Shown: positions 24,466-38,321, numbered from the stretch's first letter. The stretch is DNA of 64,000 nucleotides from Bisporella sp. PMI_857 (GCA_021307315.1 JAJSPD010000001.1:1550001-1614000); one strand, 5' to 3'. Numbers and translations: made by a program. Notes: generated from the letters alone by a model not told the origin.

Positions 24466-25891
24466 TTAATCCGTGCCCATCTCAATCATATTATCCCTTC
24501 CATTTGGTCTTCGTCCGGCACCCATTCCTGATGCACCAGCGGCTTTCCGCTCAACCTCATGCATCTCACGTTCCTTCTGCGCCTCAGCCTGTTGCCTCTC
24601 ATGGCTGATAATCTCCTTGACAGATTTTAAGCTCTCCTTCCAAGTATCTAGTCTCGTAGCAACCTCGCGCCATTGCTTCTCGCCAAATACACGGTAAGTG
24701 GTCCTATGGACCAAGAACATCTGCTTCTTTTGTGATAGCTTACCCTCAACCAGACCAGCACGGATAACATCAATAACCCACATCTCGACATCCTCAGCCG
24801 GGATCTGCAGAGCCTTGGCGATACGCTTGTACTCAATCTCCTTCGTGCTGGTGCTGGCGGCCGCTAAACTTGGGAGTGTGAGAAGTCTCATCTTTCGGTG
24901 CAATATGCTATTATCCAACTCCTCCTTCTCAATAAAACCTTCGTGCTCGTCTCGAAAATCATTGTAGTCCTCCAGTTCCTTCTCTGAGAAGATCTCGAGT
25001 AATTCCGAGTAGATAGGATGGGACTCGCTGAGAGCCTGGACTGCGGAGAGGGAGGTTAAGTCATGGAAATCGAAGTGGGTATTTGATAAAAGAGCAATTT
25101 TCAAGGCGCGGATCGCAAGCTTTTGTGCTTCCTCTGCATCATCCTCGTCAATTTCCTTGTCGAACGTACGCAACGCCTTAAGCAGGTATTGGTATGACTC
25201 CCTATCAAAAGGTTAGTCACATGAACTATACAAGTCCCATTTAAGAACATACTCCTCCTCTCCCGCATCAGCAGCTACGTCTGCAACTGTTCCGTAAAGT
25301 TGACGCGCATCCTCATCATCCAAATCCCATTCCTTGATCCAAGAATCCAAGTGTTTCAGCTGCGACCGTAAAGTATCGTAAAAGCCATTGCTCTTCACTA
25401 ACCGCAGGATGGTCAAGAATACCTTACTTCGTACTGAGTTATCAGGCGATAGGAGATTGAAGATCGCAGTAAGAGCATTCAAGGCAAGACCGGGGCCGTG
25501 TATGGGCGAGCTTGTGATAGGCTTTGAGAGGTTTGCGCATATTTGCTGAAGGAAGTTATTGATATTTGGAGATTGGTTGACCAAGTATATTAGGAGGTTG
25601 TATGCAGCGGTGAAATCTCTTTCTGGGATAGAGTTAAGAGCGACTAAAAACTCAAGTCAACCTTTGTCCACCTGCACCATCGTAACAATACGCTTATGTT
25701 CAAGCATCTCTAGTCTACTTACTCGAGGCAGCAACAAGCTTTTGAAGTACTTTGTCCTTATTTTCACCAGTTTGGGCTTCGAGGAGAGGGGTAATGTCGT
25801 TGGAGATGTTGAGGTAGGTTGCGAGCTCAGTTGCCAACTCCTCAAAGGAACCGTCGATAAAGCATAACTGCTGCTTTGGAATTGGTGCCAT
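24466..25891 (-). CDS. translation initiation factor eIF3 subunit M
   Basis: Component of the eIF3 complex that organises the 43S pre-initiation complex. Minus-strand exons 25891-25723, 25643-25253 and 25201-24466, with introns of 79 and 51 nt (donors GTAAGT and GTATGT), give 431 aa. The start is the ATG of [10 protein letters not shown]. Helical repeats in the first half ([30 protein letters not shown]) lead into a PCI domain with [55 protein letters not shown] and [17 protein letters not shown], which are characteristic of eIF3m. The C-terminal tail is a Glu/Arg/Lys-rich coiled coil followed by a Gly/Asn-rich end. It lies next to ECM29 on the same strand, 570 bp apart. Confidence 0.94.
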
Positions 25892-26463
25892 TATCACGAT
25901 CTATGACTGTGGTAGGAAAAAGAAGTCGGAAGTTTCACGAAAAGTTACTCGATTCTATCCCACTTGTTCGAAATGTTGGCCGTCGCCTGAACTAAGCGTG
26001 GAGTCGATACGCCAGTTTTGACTCGTTGTGAATCTGCTAGCCCCTATCTCTCCCAGTCGCGATCTTGGCTTAAAGGACTTTCAAGAAATACTCGAGTTTG
26101 TAGATGGCGGTGGCAACTCTTGTGTCGACGAGGTCAGGTCTACTTCTAGTAAATGGATATGGCTTTTTTCGCGATCGTTGTGTGCGTTTGGCGGGACGAA
26201 AAGTTTTGCCTCAGGCAGAACGAGGGGCAGGAATATCAGTAAGTGGAAATCAATCAATACAAGTATCCACAATCTATATTCTGATGAATCGCGATAGATA
26301 CTCACTGCCCTCATACCAAATAGTGACCCAATTCTCACAGCTGTGAAGTAGTTTCTGTTGCACCTTCAGGAGAAATCTCATGATAACACTGGTAGAGAGG
26401 GAATGACGCAAGTTTGAAGACTGAGTCTCGCTAGTAAAAGATTTCTATTCACTCCCAAGTCTA
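25892..26463. other. intergenic eIF3m/ECM29
   Basis: About 570 bp. A plus-strand frame starting at 26104 encodes a basic 45-residue start and runs into a good donor-like GTAAGT near 26238, but no continuing exon was found, so it is not called. Confidence 0.4.
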
Positions 26464-29400
26464 TTAATTCTCCGCTAATGCCTTCAATGCCTTATCTAAT
26501 GCAGTTTGAACTGTTGGAGACCTCTCGTGCTTTCTGGCTTCCGTAAGCTGTTCTCGCATTTGACTCTTACAAGCATCTCTGCCCTCCTTAAGCGTCCCGA
26601 ATACACCGCCAACAAGCGACTGTATAATCATTTCAGCAGCTTCTGTTCGCTTCGCTCTCATCATCTCACTTCCCGATCCACCTGGCAATTCTAGCGCTGT
26701 GAAGAATCCAAGCGCCAAATCGTACAGGTTAGATTCTTGTGTACGCGCTATCTTTCGGACACCATCGAAGAGTGCTTTGCTTCTCTCATAGAGAATTAGT
26801 CGAGTGGCCACAGTGATCTTTTCCGAGGGTAGTATTTCCTTTACCAGATCTAGAAGCCTAGGAAGATGTGCCAGAGTTGACGAATCTGAATGAGTGATGT
26901 TGACTGCTCGGAACAGCGCTGCAATACCAGCAGTTACCGTCGCTGCATCATTAGACTTTGCATCACGTTCAGTGTCATCGGTAGTATCCATCCTATCTTC
27001 ACTCGCATAGTCCCTTACAATTGGAGAAACGATCTTATCAACCTCGTCAAACATATCTAAATCCTTTCGCGCCTCGCTGTACTTTCCAAGAGTTGTAAAA
27101 GCATATGGGCGATAAGCATCATTGTTCCGTTTTGCTTCACGAATTGCAATTTTCTTCATTTGTGTAGCAATGCTGATCTCGGCCTCCCAAAGTGGCTTCG
27201 CTGAATCGGTGAACTTGATGAAGGCCTCTAGCACTTTCTCCTTGCCTTCGAAAGTTTTCAGTGCCAGAGCTTTATCTAATGCTGGCCATATTATTGCTGC
27301 ATTCGGCCCACTAATTTCTGCTCCTGACGATGAGGCTGTGTCTGCTATACCCAATGCTGCAGTATGTTTGATAGCCCATTTAGGGGATTCGAGACGTTCG
27401 GTACATAACGCAGCAATTTCTCGTAAATATAGTAACACTGCTCGCGATCCACCTACGTTCTCACTCCAGGTCTTTTCAAATTGGTCCTTGACGTGCTCAT
27501 CGAAATCGTGTTTCGCAAAGAATACAAATGGTAGAAAATCAACCGCCATAGAGTTAAATCGATCTGTTGCGAACTTCGAAATCGCGTACACCAGATCTGC
27601 CGCAACTTGCCGTTTGGTTTCGTCTTCTGCATCGAAGTATAAGTTCTTTGCATACTGCGCAAGTCGAAACAAGGAATCATCAGATGCAAGCCTAGCCATG
27701 TATCCAGCAGATCTCGCATAGCCTGCACTGACAGCATTGTTGCGGTCCAGCACAGTTTTCTCAATAGCTTTGAGAAAGGTATCTGCATGTGGCTTAAACA
27801 CGAAGGAGTGCCGCGTAGCTAGGCTAACGAGTACGCCACTGCAGCCGACCTTTGAGGGCATGCCCACCGTGGTTTTGATAACATTTTCCAGACGTGGAAC
27901 AAGTTTAGCCATCGTGTCCTCATCCAATTGATCAAGACAACGATCAATTGTTTCCATGAGAGGCGAGTGGGACACAGCTGTGCTTCTTGCATTATCAATT
28001 TTTTCTTCCGTGAGGTTATACTGCGCAGCTCGCAGGTATAGATAATCTATACCCTCAGTCTCCATAGTACTCAATAAACCGAGGAGTTGTTCCACCAGAG
28101 TTGGGACAAATGGTCGAAGAGCTTTTCCGCCGCTTTTTACCAACTTCAGCACTGTTATCGTCGCAAACACTCGGACATCCTCAGCCGAGCTCTCAATTCC
28201 CTGGGTGGATAGCAGAAATGGTAAGACTTCCTTAAGCATAGCTTGAGCATGTTTTGATTCCGTTCCTGCTTCGACTTGTCGAACGAGAATACCTGTCAAA
28301 ACCATACTGAGAGACAGAGCGGCGGCCCGAACGGACCCTTTGATGTCATCCATAACTTTAAATGCCACATGCCAGATATCATGCAGGTACTTTTCGTACT
28401 TGCCAAACTCTCTGCCTTGAACAAGGTCCGCAATAGCCGCACAGCTTGCTTGCCTTGTACGCCATTCTTTACCAACTATGCTCTTCAGTAGATCCTCAAG
28501 AATTGCATCAAATTGCTCGTTGATTGTAGCACCAGAGTCTTTTACAAGAGCGCTCCATATGTCGTTCATCGAGCGTTGAACGTTTGGGTTTGGGTCGAAG
28601 CGGTACCGATACAGCTTAGGGTACAATTTTGGATCGATCTCTGAGTCGGATAAAATGCTACTGAGGCCGAATCTACCAAAGGCTGACCGTGTCGACCAAG
28701 TTGCAGCGTTTGACGCAAGGGACATGAACTTGTACACCAAGCTTTGATCACCTACCTCATTTGCTAAGGATATGATGTCCTTGTAGGACGTTACCGATTT
28801 ACCTTCTCCTGTAGGCAAGGCACCAGGTTCGAATAGCTCAGTCTCCTCATCAACTTTGAGCTGTGCACTCGTACCCGTAAATGAAGCCACAAGGTCCTTG
28901 ACAAGCTTTTGCCTCAGATCCTCATCACCTTGTTCATAAACAAGACTGAGACCACGGGATGCAGTCTCTTGAACAAGCTCGTCTCTCGCGGAGAGTAGTC
29001 CCATGAATGCGGCTTGACACTCTCTCAGACGCAACTGTACCTCTTCCGTTTGCCCTGCATGCTGAATGAGAGAGAATAGCCATATTCCAGAAGCCTTCTT
29101 GAGAGAAGGTTTGGTCGTTTTGCAATCTTGCAAGAGCTTCCCAAGCATAGATTTTAACATCTTGTGGCGTTTTGCACGCCCGCTGTAAGGTGCGTCGATA
29201 TCTAAAGTCAAAAGAAGAGCATCGGATTCCCAGCAAGTACTGACGCAGCTCAAAGCCTCACCAACAGTGAAGTGTACCTCAGCTTGTTTAAGCTCAAATA
29301 ATCCATAGAGGCTTTGAATTATCATATTTAGTGGCCCGTCGTCATTTTCATTTACTTCGTCAAAAACGAGAGACACTCGTCCAAGAGCGGTGATCGCATT

Positions 29401-32373
29401 TTCGTTGCCATTCTTGGCCTCTGTGGATAGCAATTCGATGATTGAGCTCGAGGTCCACGAAGAGTCATCAATTAAAGAGCTCTGAAGAATTCCAGATGCA
29501 CTTATCTGGCCAATCGCGTTAAAGATAGCCACTTTTGTGGAAGCATCCTTTGCCCCGTTTAGTATTTCTAGAAGAGTCAAAACAGCCTCTTTGACCACAG
29601 GCCCATCAATAAAATCATTGCGGCCATATAAGGAGCATCGGCTCAAGATAGCTCCCAAGGCTAAGATTGAACCGTGAACTTTGTTTGCATCAGCCCCAAC
29701 TACTGAGCGCCATTTCTTAACATCTGTTAGAAGCCCTTCGATGGACTTGGAAATGGTTGTAGCGTTGGTAGATGGGTGTGCTGAAAGTATTCCAAAGGCT
29801 CTCGCGACTAAAAAACGGGTCGCTACATTATTAGATTTAATTCCTTGCTGAAGCTCTCTAGCTCTGCCTGATATGCGACCAATGAGTGAGCTTGGAGCAA
29901 TAGAAGCAATATCAACAAAGCATCTGCCGCAGTCTTCCAGGCCATTTCCTTCATTTTGTAGCATGCCTTCAAATGCAGCAGTCAGAAAGACTTCAAGCGC
30001 ATCTCTATCAACTCTTTTAACATATGCCTTCATCACATTTCTTGATTTCTTATCACTGCGGTAGAGAACATCAAGCTGTCTCTCCCAGTCTGCATCGAAG
30101 GTAAGTGGCGTGTCGGAATTTTGCATGGCGGTCATGAGGAGTACTCTCCGACAATAATTCACTGCTTGAGGGAAGGCATTGATCTTGACACCAGCAAAGT
30201 TTCCAAACACAGATACGCTATCCACTTCCATGCCACTCCTCATAGCGTTCGATATGTGTGAATTCTCAAGCAAACTTTGGCCGCCGAATATGATCTTCAC
30301 CATATCGCTCCATTGCGGTAAAGGGATCTCGCTCGAGGCAGGCTGAGAATTAAGCAAGCGGTGTAAGTACGGATCCTAGTCATTTTAGTATAAAAATGCA
30401 GCGAGGCATAGTCAGCTTACAAGTCCTTTCTTCCCTTCCTCTACTACATCGCTACGCTCATCTGTGCGTCCTGCCAAAGCAAGGATATTAATCCATCGCC
30501 CGACGATATCGTTGTACTCAAGACATTGATTTGCCCAGCGAACTGTTGCAAAACGGGCACTTCGGACAACGCCATCTCCCTCTTCCATGTTCATGTACTT
30601 TAAAAGTAGAGATCTCATCTCGTCCCTCAACATAGTCTCAAGAGGAGGAACAAAAACGCTTAGTAAGCTGGCCAGAGCACCATCAATGCTCACAAATATT
30701 GCATCTGATGAACCCTCCTCCGTGAGTGATCTGAAAAGCCATCGCACGATTGACAGATCATTTTCTACAACAACTGATGGAGTCGTCTTTGCCAGTGACC
30801 CGAGTGTCTCGTAAGCCAAAGCTCTCAATGCTTCAGCATCCGATGTTCTCTCAGTAGGAGTTGGCCAGCCTTGATCCTCAATATAACCTCGAAGAAATCC
30901 AACTAGCTGTGGTGCAACTTCGCCAAGATCTGACTTTGAGCCTATTCGTGACACCCAATTCATATAATTGAACAACGCGTTTCGAAACTTCACGGTCTCA
31001 AGACCTTTGGCTGGAAGGTTAGTATTATCATCTGGCTGTATACCATCTTGCACGACCTTCACTATCTGCCTTGGGAATGTGGTAGACACCGCAGATTTTG
31101 TCAGTATAACCAACAAGCGCGTCTTTAGAGATGGCTTGAGGTCAAAGTATATTCCTAACAGATCCTCAACCATTTTGGGATCTTCTAGAGACACTGTCGA
31201 ACGTTTGAGCAAGTCTTCAGCGACGCCTGATATTCGACTATTCGAGTCTCCTGAGGCAAATAGCGCCGCCAGGAATCTTTCTTCGTCGTTGAAAGCTCCG
31301 CTAGCAAGGAAAGAGAGGACACTAATTTTTGTTTGTGTCAAGTTCAGCCCTTCTGGAGCTGTGGGATCCCAAGTTTCTTGCTTTCCGCTAAGAGTCAAGA
31401 ATTCATATTCTGGCACCTTTAAGCCGGGGCAAGTTATCCCCGCTACAGTAGAGCGGATGACTGTTAAGAGAAGCAATTTCGCGAACCACGAGGCCACGAA
31501 CTTTGCATCTTCAACATGAGCATCTAGGCCAAGCTGGTTTCTCAATGCATTATCTTCTTGACTGGCTCGTGGGGGTAAACGTAGCGTTGGCAAAAGGCGG
31601 AGAAACAGATTGAATCTATGAATCATCTGATTAGCTGTTATTCGTGTTTTCAAGATATAGTATTAATGTTTCTCAGAAACACTCACAACGTAGCACATGT
31701 CGGTTTCCCGGCATCGTTGGCCAGCCCATGGAGTAAAGTCGGAATAAGATCCATTTGCTCCTAGAACGAATCCACTCTGTTAGCCACATGTAATTATGAT
31801 ACGGTTATGAAGGGATTTTCCAGAACCGACAATCATATAGAAAATTATAATTGCTTCTCATAAAAGCTCAGGGGTCATTCCAGTTAAAGCGGTCAACAGT
31901 CTAGCTTTGAGCTTACTGAAAATTATGCTTACCTTGGAGCTCAATTTTTCCACACTTTGCTGAATGAACATAAGATCAAAGTGTCGAATCATAGGCGACT
32001 CTGGGTGCTCTTTATATTGCTTTAGAAGGGCAGCCACTGGCAAGACAATTCCCCTGTTTACTAGTTAGCAACGACGGTTCGGGTTTTCGTCTATGCACCT
32101 ACTGATTGCCAGCAAGGCGGATCTTGATATGTTGACATGTCGAGATTACCTGACAATAGTCAACAATGACCGGTGACCAAGGTCACATTTCACATTATCA
32201 ATGCTCACCTGGTTGCGCACCGCTGTGTAGTCACTCCCAAGCTTTAGAAGCAGTGGCGGCAGGTACACTTTTAGCAGAGATTCAAGCTTGTCGTCTTTCG
32301 CGAGAGCTATTTTCATTTCAACTTTGCCCACCAATGTGAGCTCCCGCTGTTCAGCGGACGCAGGTGTTGACAT
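26464..32373 (-). CDS. ECM29: proteasome adaptor/chaperone Ecm29
   Basis: Large HEAT-repeat protein that tethers the 19S cap to the 20S core and checks proteasome assembly. Six exons on the minus strand: 32373-32209, 32149-32103, 32053-31933, 31760-31687, 31615-30421 and 30375-26464. All phases close and give 1837 aa, close to yeast Ecm29 (1868). Support includes N-terminal KVEMKIALAKDDKLESLL, the LPVAALLKQYKEHPESPMIRHF exon junction, FNLFLRLLPTLRLPPRAS, and the long helical-repeat body with KDSGATINEQFDAILEDLL, ECM29-type RTRQASCAAIADLVQGR and KVMDDIKGSVRAAALSLS. Introns of 45-172 nt cluster in the first fifth of the gene, while the last exon is 3.9 kb. The promoter is shared with the divergent UBX gene. 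Confidence 0.95.
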
Positions 32374-33224
32374 CTTGGTAGATGGTTGTTGGTGACTTTG
32401 AGAGCTAGGATAGGTGTATGGAACGGAGATTCATCGTGTAAACCGCAAAACTTGAGAAAGTGAACTAAGAAATCAGGAAGCTTGACAATGAATCTTCGGT
32501 ATATAGGTAGTCAGAACAAGGCACAAATATTACGAACTATTCATTATCTAGAGTCTTCCATAACCATGATTCGTCGTCAGAGCCTGCCTAAGCCTGTCTG
32601 ACACCGTAAGTTTGCCCCTGGAGAATCCCTTATGTCAGCAGCCGGAGCCACTTTTGAGCACAAATAATACTGGTAAAGCAGCATTGCAAAACCGCCGTTT
32701 TGAGTAGTTTGTTGTCACAGAACAAGCTTTTATTGTGATCTAGCACAATGCCTAGTTGCCCAAAATAATATAGTAAGTCCTAATTCGTTGCCGCTTAGAA
32801 TACTATATATATTTCATATATTGGCAAAAGGGTGATAGTGTGAATGGACACCTCATTACCGACAGCCTTGCACAGCCTTGGAGGGGAACTTTTTTGTGGG
32901 CCTAGGAAGGTACACCAGAACAAGCCGAAACATTCATCATCATCTTCATAAATCAAGCTAATACCTTGTATCTGCATCGTTCGCAGTAGGATACTTCGAA
33001 TATTTGTTACAATCACCTTATTCACACGAAACCGTGTCATAATTCTGTTCAGAGCTTGATGAATCACCTCAACAGACTTTTAAACTCCTCTCATACCCCT
33101 TCGACGTCACCTTGACAGCCTTGATCAAACACAATATCTTAGCACACACCCGCCACCTCACCTCTTCACTACAACTATAAATAAACCGTCGGCATAAATC
33201 TTCCAAACGAGCTACCTGGCCGTC
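32374..33224. other. shared divergent promoter region ECM29/UBX protein
   Basis: About 850 bp between two genes that both serve ubiquitin-dependent degradation. No gene inside. A GCCACC core near 33150 resembles half of a proteasome-associated control element, but it is not a full match. Confidence 0.45.
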
Positions 33225-34880
33225 ATGGAGGCAGCTGTAGAGACCTTTACCTCTTTCACAGGAGCCACTGCTGAAATCGGGAGGAGATACTTGGGAATGA
33301 CCGATGGCAACGCCGAACAAGCTATCCAGCTCTTTTTTGATTCCCCCGATCTAGCTTCCGGCATTGCTGAGCCCACGCAACAATCGAACGCACCCTCTGT
33401 CCCTACCTCATCACATTCACGCACAGGCCGCGAAGATGCCAGTGGAGTTGTACACCTTGACTCCGATGACGATGAGGCGATGCGAGGTCTTGGTTCTGAC
33501 GACGAGGTAGCGGAGGCGTCTCGCATCGCGGCTGCTGCCAGAGCGGAAGAGGATGAGGCATATGCAAGGAGGCTACAAGAAGAAATGTATACCGGTGGTG
33601 ATTCGAGCGGTGTTGACGAAAGTACGGTCAGGGCACCTCTTGCCCGAACAACAGAAACCTTAGTAGGAGGACCTGATATTGGATATGAAGGTAATGACGA
33701 TGTCCATGAGGCGGTTATGGCACAAATGCGGGCTCGTCAGTTTTCCAGAGCAGCTGGTAGGTTTTAGAATGCCTGTTCCAGTTCATTCTACGATATCTAA
33801 CTACCCTTTCAAGGACGTGGCACAGGTGTCTTCAATCAGAGATCAGCCCAATCCATCTGGGATGACTCGACTAACCCAGAAGCTCGCCGGCAGGCCCTCA
33901 GCGAAGCTACGGGGGGTGCTTCTGAATCATCCGCCAAGGCTGCGAAGCTTGCTGAGCTGTTTCGACCGCCTTTTGAGCTGATGACTCAAATTCCTTGGGA
34001 TGACGCGCGAGATAAGGGGAAGGAGGAACAGAAGTGGATACTAGTCAATATCCAAGATCAATCGTTATTTGATTGCCAACGACTCAACCGCGATATTTGG
34101 AAGGATGAAAAGATTCGTGATGCGATAAAAGAGCACTTCATCTTCATGCAATACTCCAAGGATGACCCGCGAGCAAACACGTATATACAATTCTACTTCC
34201 GCAACAAAGATAGCGAAGCTGCATACCCTCATATAACCATTATCGATCCACGAACTGGCGAGCAACTCAAAACCTGGTCAGGACCCCCAGTCCCTGAACC
34301 TCACGAGTTCCTGATGCAGCTTTTCGAGTTTACAGATCGGTATAGCTTCGATTATACAAAGAAGAATCCTGTTGCGAAACGAAAAGCTGAGAAGCCTAAG
34401 GCAGTGGATGTGGACAGGTTGACGGAAGAAGAAATGCTTGAACTAGCTCTGCAGAACAGTTTAGCCACCAGCTCTGGACCGACTGGACCTAAGGATGATG
34501 ATCCAGATGAGATGACAAAAAGTTTTGGAGACATCGGGAAAGGCAAAGGAAAGGAGGTCGAGGAAGAACCTGCAGATTTGTCACCTTTTTCACAAATATC
34601 ATCAACGCATCCACACACGGAACCGACCACCCAAGGACCTAATGTCACACGAATCCAGTTTCGGCACTCCACTGGACGCATTGTGCGAAAGTTTGAAGTT
34701 ACTGATCCAGTTCGACGCCTATACGAGTGGCTAAAGGCCGAACCTATTGAAGGCAAGGATGGCATACCATTCGAGCTGAAGGATAGAGGCAAGGATCTGA
34801 TTGAGCACCTGGACCAGACGATCGCTGAGGCTGGACTCAAGCAGAGTACGGTCATGGTAGAGTTCTTGGAGGAGAGTTAA
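33225..34880 (+). CDS. UBA-UAS-UBX domain protein, Cdc48/p97 adaptor (Ubx5/UBXN7 type)
   Basis: Links ubiquitinated substrates to the Cdc48/p97 segregase. Two exons, 33225-33756 and 33814-34880 (57-nt intron), give 532 aa. Residues about 5-45 are a UBA-like domain (FTSFTGATAEIGRRYLG..DGNAEQAIQLFFDS). An acidic stretch with a UIM-like EDEAYARRLQEEM follows. The UAS thioredoxin-fold domain spans roughly 225-345 (WILVNIQDQSLFDCQRLNRD, HFIFMQYSKDD, YPHITIIDPRTGEQL). A second UIM-like helix is TEEEMLELALQNSLA. The C-terminal UBX domain (about 450-530) starts TRIQFRHSTGRIVRKF. The domain order is that of human UBXN7 and yeast Ubx5, which work with cullin ligases. It is head-to-head with ECM29. Confidence 0.93.
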
Positions 34881-36080
34881 ACGCTATGCTGAAGAATAGG
34901 GATCGTGAAATTGTTGGAGCGGGTTTGACTTGATGCATCCCAGGCGGGGTTTCTAACCCATACATTTCTTATATTACGATTATGACTGGGAGGACACGGT
35001 TGGAGTTGGTCCTGCTTTCATGATGTGGTTGATGCCTCACACTATTGCATTAGACAGGAAGATATCCATGGTTTCCGACCATAAATACCAATGAACGAAA
35101 GACATCGATAAGCCTAAGCCTGAAGGTTTTGGTAGCCTTGTGTGAGAGTGAGCATGGATGTTTGTTCAGCCTTATAGACGGGGCATTGTGATTCGTGTTC
35201 TTTTGATCTTCGAGTACCAGGACAGATGGCTCTATAGCCAATGCAATCAGCCAATGATATTCAGATGACGAAATCCAATGGAAACCGGCCCAAACCCCTG
35301 GATGTCAACAATGACCTGGATTCAAGTTTGGTTGGCTGAGGGAACTCGTGCTAATCAAAACAACCCTTCCCAGACGCCGCCCACATAAAACAGCAAGCAT
35401 ACAGTTTGTAGGGGAATAATTTAAGACGAACATTGAAAGCACATTCTACCTGTACCCGGCTCCTTTCCCTTTTCTTCTTTCTTTCCCTATTCTTCTCTAC
35501 TCTACTGTACCAACTTGTTCCAAATATGCTTCCAGTAGATGGTTGTGAATTCACATGCTAGACCTCCCAATTGCGGTGCTTCCCCGGATTTTGAAACCAC
35601 ATCCATCGGGTTGTTCTTGCTGGGTTCACATTCCTCCCGAATTCCACACCTAGAAAGCTCCAGCTCTTCCTTTTTGCTCTACTAAGCTTACCCAAGAGTA
35701 CGAGTCTATTCAATTAAACTGACATTCTTTGCCTGAAAAGAAAAACTACATTCCGGAAGCATCTCGTCAGGCTATTATAGCTAGGACTGCCAAATATACC
35801 CCACGTTTACAGGCCCGACAGAAGCGCGCCACGACAACCTCATCTTTGTACAATACATTGAGTCATAAGTCTATTTTATCTTCGGCAGTCCTTAAACCAC
35901 CCCAAAAAAACTCCTGCTGGGAGGGATATCCCGGCATTTCTCGGCTTCCCAAGCGCGACAAGGCTATTGCTCATCATTAATCACACGACAACCAGAGATC
36001 GGACACGCCTACTAGCAATATAACCTCGTGTTTGGGGTTTCCGTCACACACAAACTGTTTGGCATACCTAAATCGACGGC
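34881..36080. other. 1.2-kb intergenic, kinase promoter
   Basis: No supported gene. CT-rich tracts around 35460-35510 and again near 35660-35700 look like leader or core promoter sequence of the downstream kinase. Confidence 0.5.
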
Positions 36081-38321
36081 ATGGCAAGTGGCGGAGGTAT
36101 GATGAGTGGGGTGGTGGACCCAGAAACATTGTACACAAAGCAAAACTGCATAGGTATGTTGGTGCTGTCACAAACCGCAACATACAGCTCGCTGACAGTA
36201 AACAGGCGGTGGGAGCTTTGGGAAAGTATACAAAGGGTGAGCCATGTACAGCCTCCTCGCAGAAGCATGAGCTTACAATTACAGAGTTGACAAGCGTACT
36301 GGTCAAGCAGTTGCCATTAAAGTAATCGATGTTGAAAATGCTGAGGACGAGGTCGAGGATATCATACAGGAGATATCTATTCTGTCGGAACTACACTCGC
36401 CATATGTTACGCAATACCATGGATCATACTTGAAAGGCTCAGACTTATGGATTGTGATGGAGTTTTGTTCTGGTGGAAGCTGTGGGGATTTGATGAAACC
36501 AGGCCTGATCGGGGAGGAGTATATTTCAATCATAATACGGGAGCTGCTGCTAGGCTTGGAGTATCTACATGGGGACAAGAAGCTGCACAGAGATATCAAA
36601 GGTAAGGAGGTCTGGCTCACTACAGAAATCAGAAGCTGACCATTTAAGCTGCAAACGTTCTGCTTGGAGCCAATGGGCAAGTTAAATTGGCTGATTTTGG
36701 TGTATCTGGCCAGCTTTCAGCTACCATGACGAAGAAGAACACTTTCGTGGGCACCCCATTTTGGATGGCTCCAGAAGTAATCAAACAATCTGGCTATGAT
36801 CATAAAGCAGACATATGGTCATTAGGAATTACTGCTCTTGAGTTGGCCAATGGCGAACCCCCATACTCGGATATCCATCCCATGAAAGTGTTATTTCTCA
36901 TACCCAAAAATGCACCACCAGAGCTCGAAGGCAATTTTACCAAGGCTTTCAAGGAGTTCGTCGAGTTATGTCTACAAAAGGATCCAAGGAAGCGACCTTC
37001 AGCAAAAGAACTACTGAAGCATCCATTTGTGCGAAGAGCTAAGAAAACTTCGTACCTGACTGAGTTGATCGAGCGCTATGAGAGATGGGCGGTCCATCAT
37101 AAGGGGGATGAAAATGACTCAGAAGACGAGCATGATGTGGCTCCGCGACCAGTGGTCATTAACGAAGATCTGTGGGATTTTGGCACAGTGCGGCCTGTAG
37201 GAGGACGGAATGTTGGAAGAGGAGGTCTGAACGATATGGGTGAATCAGCTAGAAATGCAAGATCATCGAGGTCTTCTGCCGATTTTGATGATTATGCAGA
37301 ACGGCCACGAGAACCATCTCCTACCAAGATGAAGGATTCTGGCTATATTTCCAATGTGGACACCGTCAAAGGCGGTAATGCCGCAGGTCAAAATCAGTCA
37401 CGTCAAGCCTCTCCTCAACGCCGGCCAGTACCCCCTCCACAACCATTATCTCCAACCAGAGTACCACTACCGCCTTCCCCTGAAAAGTCAAGAAACACAA
37501 TCCGATCAGAGTTAGAGACCCCGAAATCATCGAGGCTATCTCGAGCCGAACATTATTCAGAATCACCCGACTATGATCGACATTTGCAAGAACAACTGCA
37601 AAAAGATATAGGCTTCCTTAACATGAACTCTCCTCCATTACCAAAGCCACAAGCACCGACCCAATCACAAATGCAACAACAAATATCTCGTCCTTTAACA
37701 CCACAACAAGCTCTACCAAAACTCGGTCCTATCAAACTACCTGAAATACCACCTTTCCGTGGTGCCCAACAACCATTACAAAAAGTAACTAACCAGCCGC
37801 CGCCCAGCCTCTCCCGACAACAACCCCTACCACTCTCACAGCCATTAACTTCCCAGAACATCTCTCACGCTGCGAAACAACTCGGCCAACAGCCTCTCCC
37901 CGCTCTCCCTTCCAAGCTCCAACGGGAAAGCACTCCATCGCGTGAGTCCCTCGCATCCGACCGCTCGCGGACACCCAATGCCATGCCCTCCCCCGCACCT
38001 GCCAGTCCCACCGGCGAGCTCGACGCCCTCAACGATGTTATTTTCCCTGCTCTTGAGGAAGCCCTCAAACGCCGCCAATACAGATTACAACAAGCGTTCC
38101 GACATACAGGTACCACGCCAAAACAGCAGCGCGCACAGGCGGCGCACGAAAAGGTGCGGAAGTTGGTGTATAAGTTAGCGCATGTATGTAAGGAGATTGA
38201 TCATTGGGATAAGCAGGAGCCGGTAGGAATGGGGAAAGATGTTGACATTTTTCTGGAGGGGCTGCTGGAGGAGATTTTGGTTAGAGTCGAACCGGCTGAT
38301 GATGAGGAGGTTGGGAGATAG
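36081..38321 (+). CDS. germinal-centre (STE20/MST, GCKIII) protein kinase
   Basis: Serine/threonine kinase of the GCKIII/Sps1 group; filamentous fungal relatives such as Neurospora MST-1 act in septation and morphogenesis. Four exons, 36081-36153, 36206-36236 (31 nt), 36285-36601 and 36649-38321, with introns of 52, 48 and 47 nt, give 697 aa. The Gly loop [12 protein letters not shown] (24-35) is assembled only after splicing. Other sites: Lys47 in VAIK, catalytic HRDIKAANVLL (Asp138), DFG at 156-158, activation segment GTPFWMAPE at 175-183, and the GCK signature [13 protein letters not shown]. From about residue 290 the protein is Ser/Pro/Gln-rich and probably disordered (many PPLP-like and SPTR motifs), and it ends with an ordered helical segment from about 590 ([19 protein letters not shown]) that may be the dimerisation or partner-binding part. 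Confidence 0.94.

Noticed and set aside
26104..26346. Small basic plus-strand frame between eIF3m and ECM29
   Set aside because: Good donor-like GTAAGT but the only nearby acceptor leads straight to a stop; no family recognised.
28934..29236. Short frames inside ECM29 and other long genes
   Set aside because: Shadows of the coding strand in other frames.
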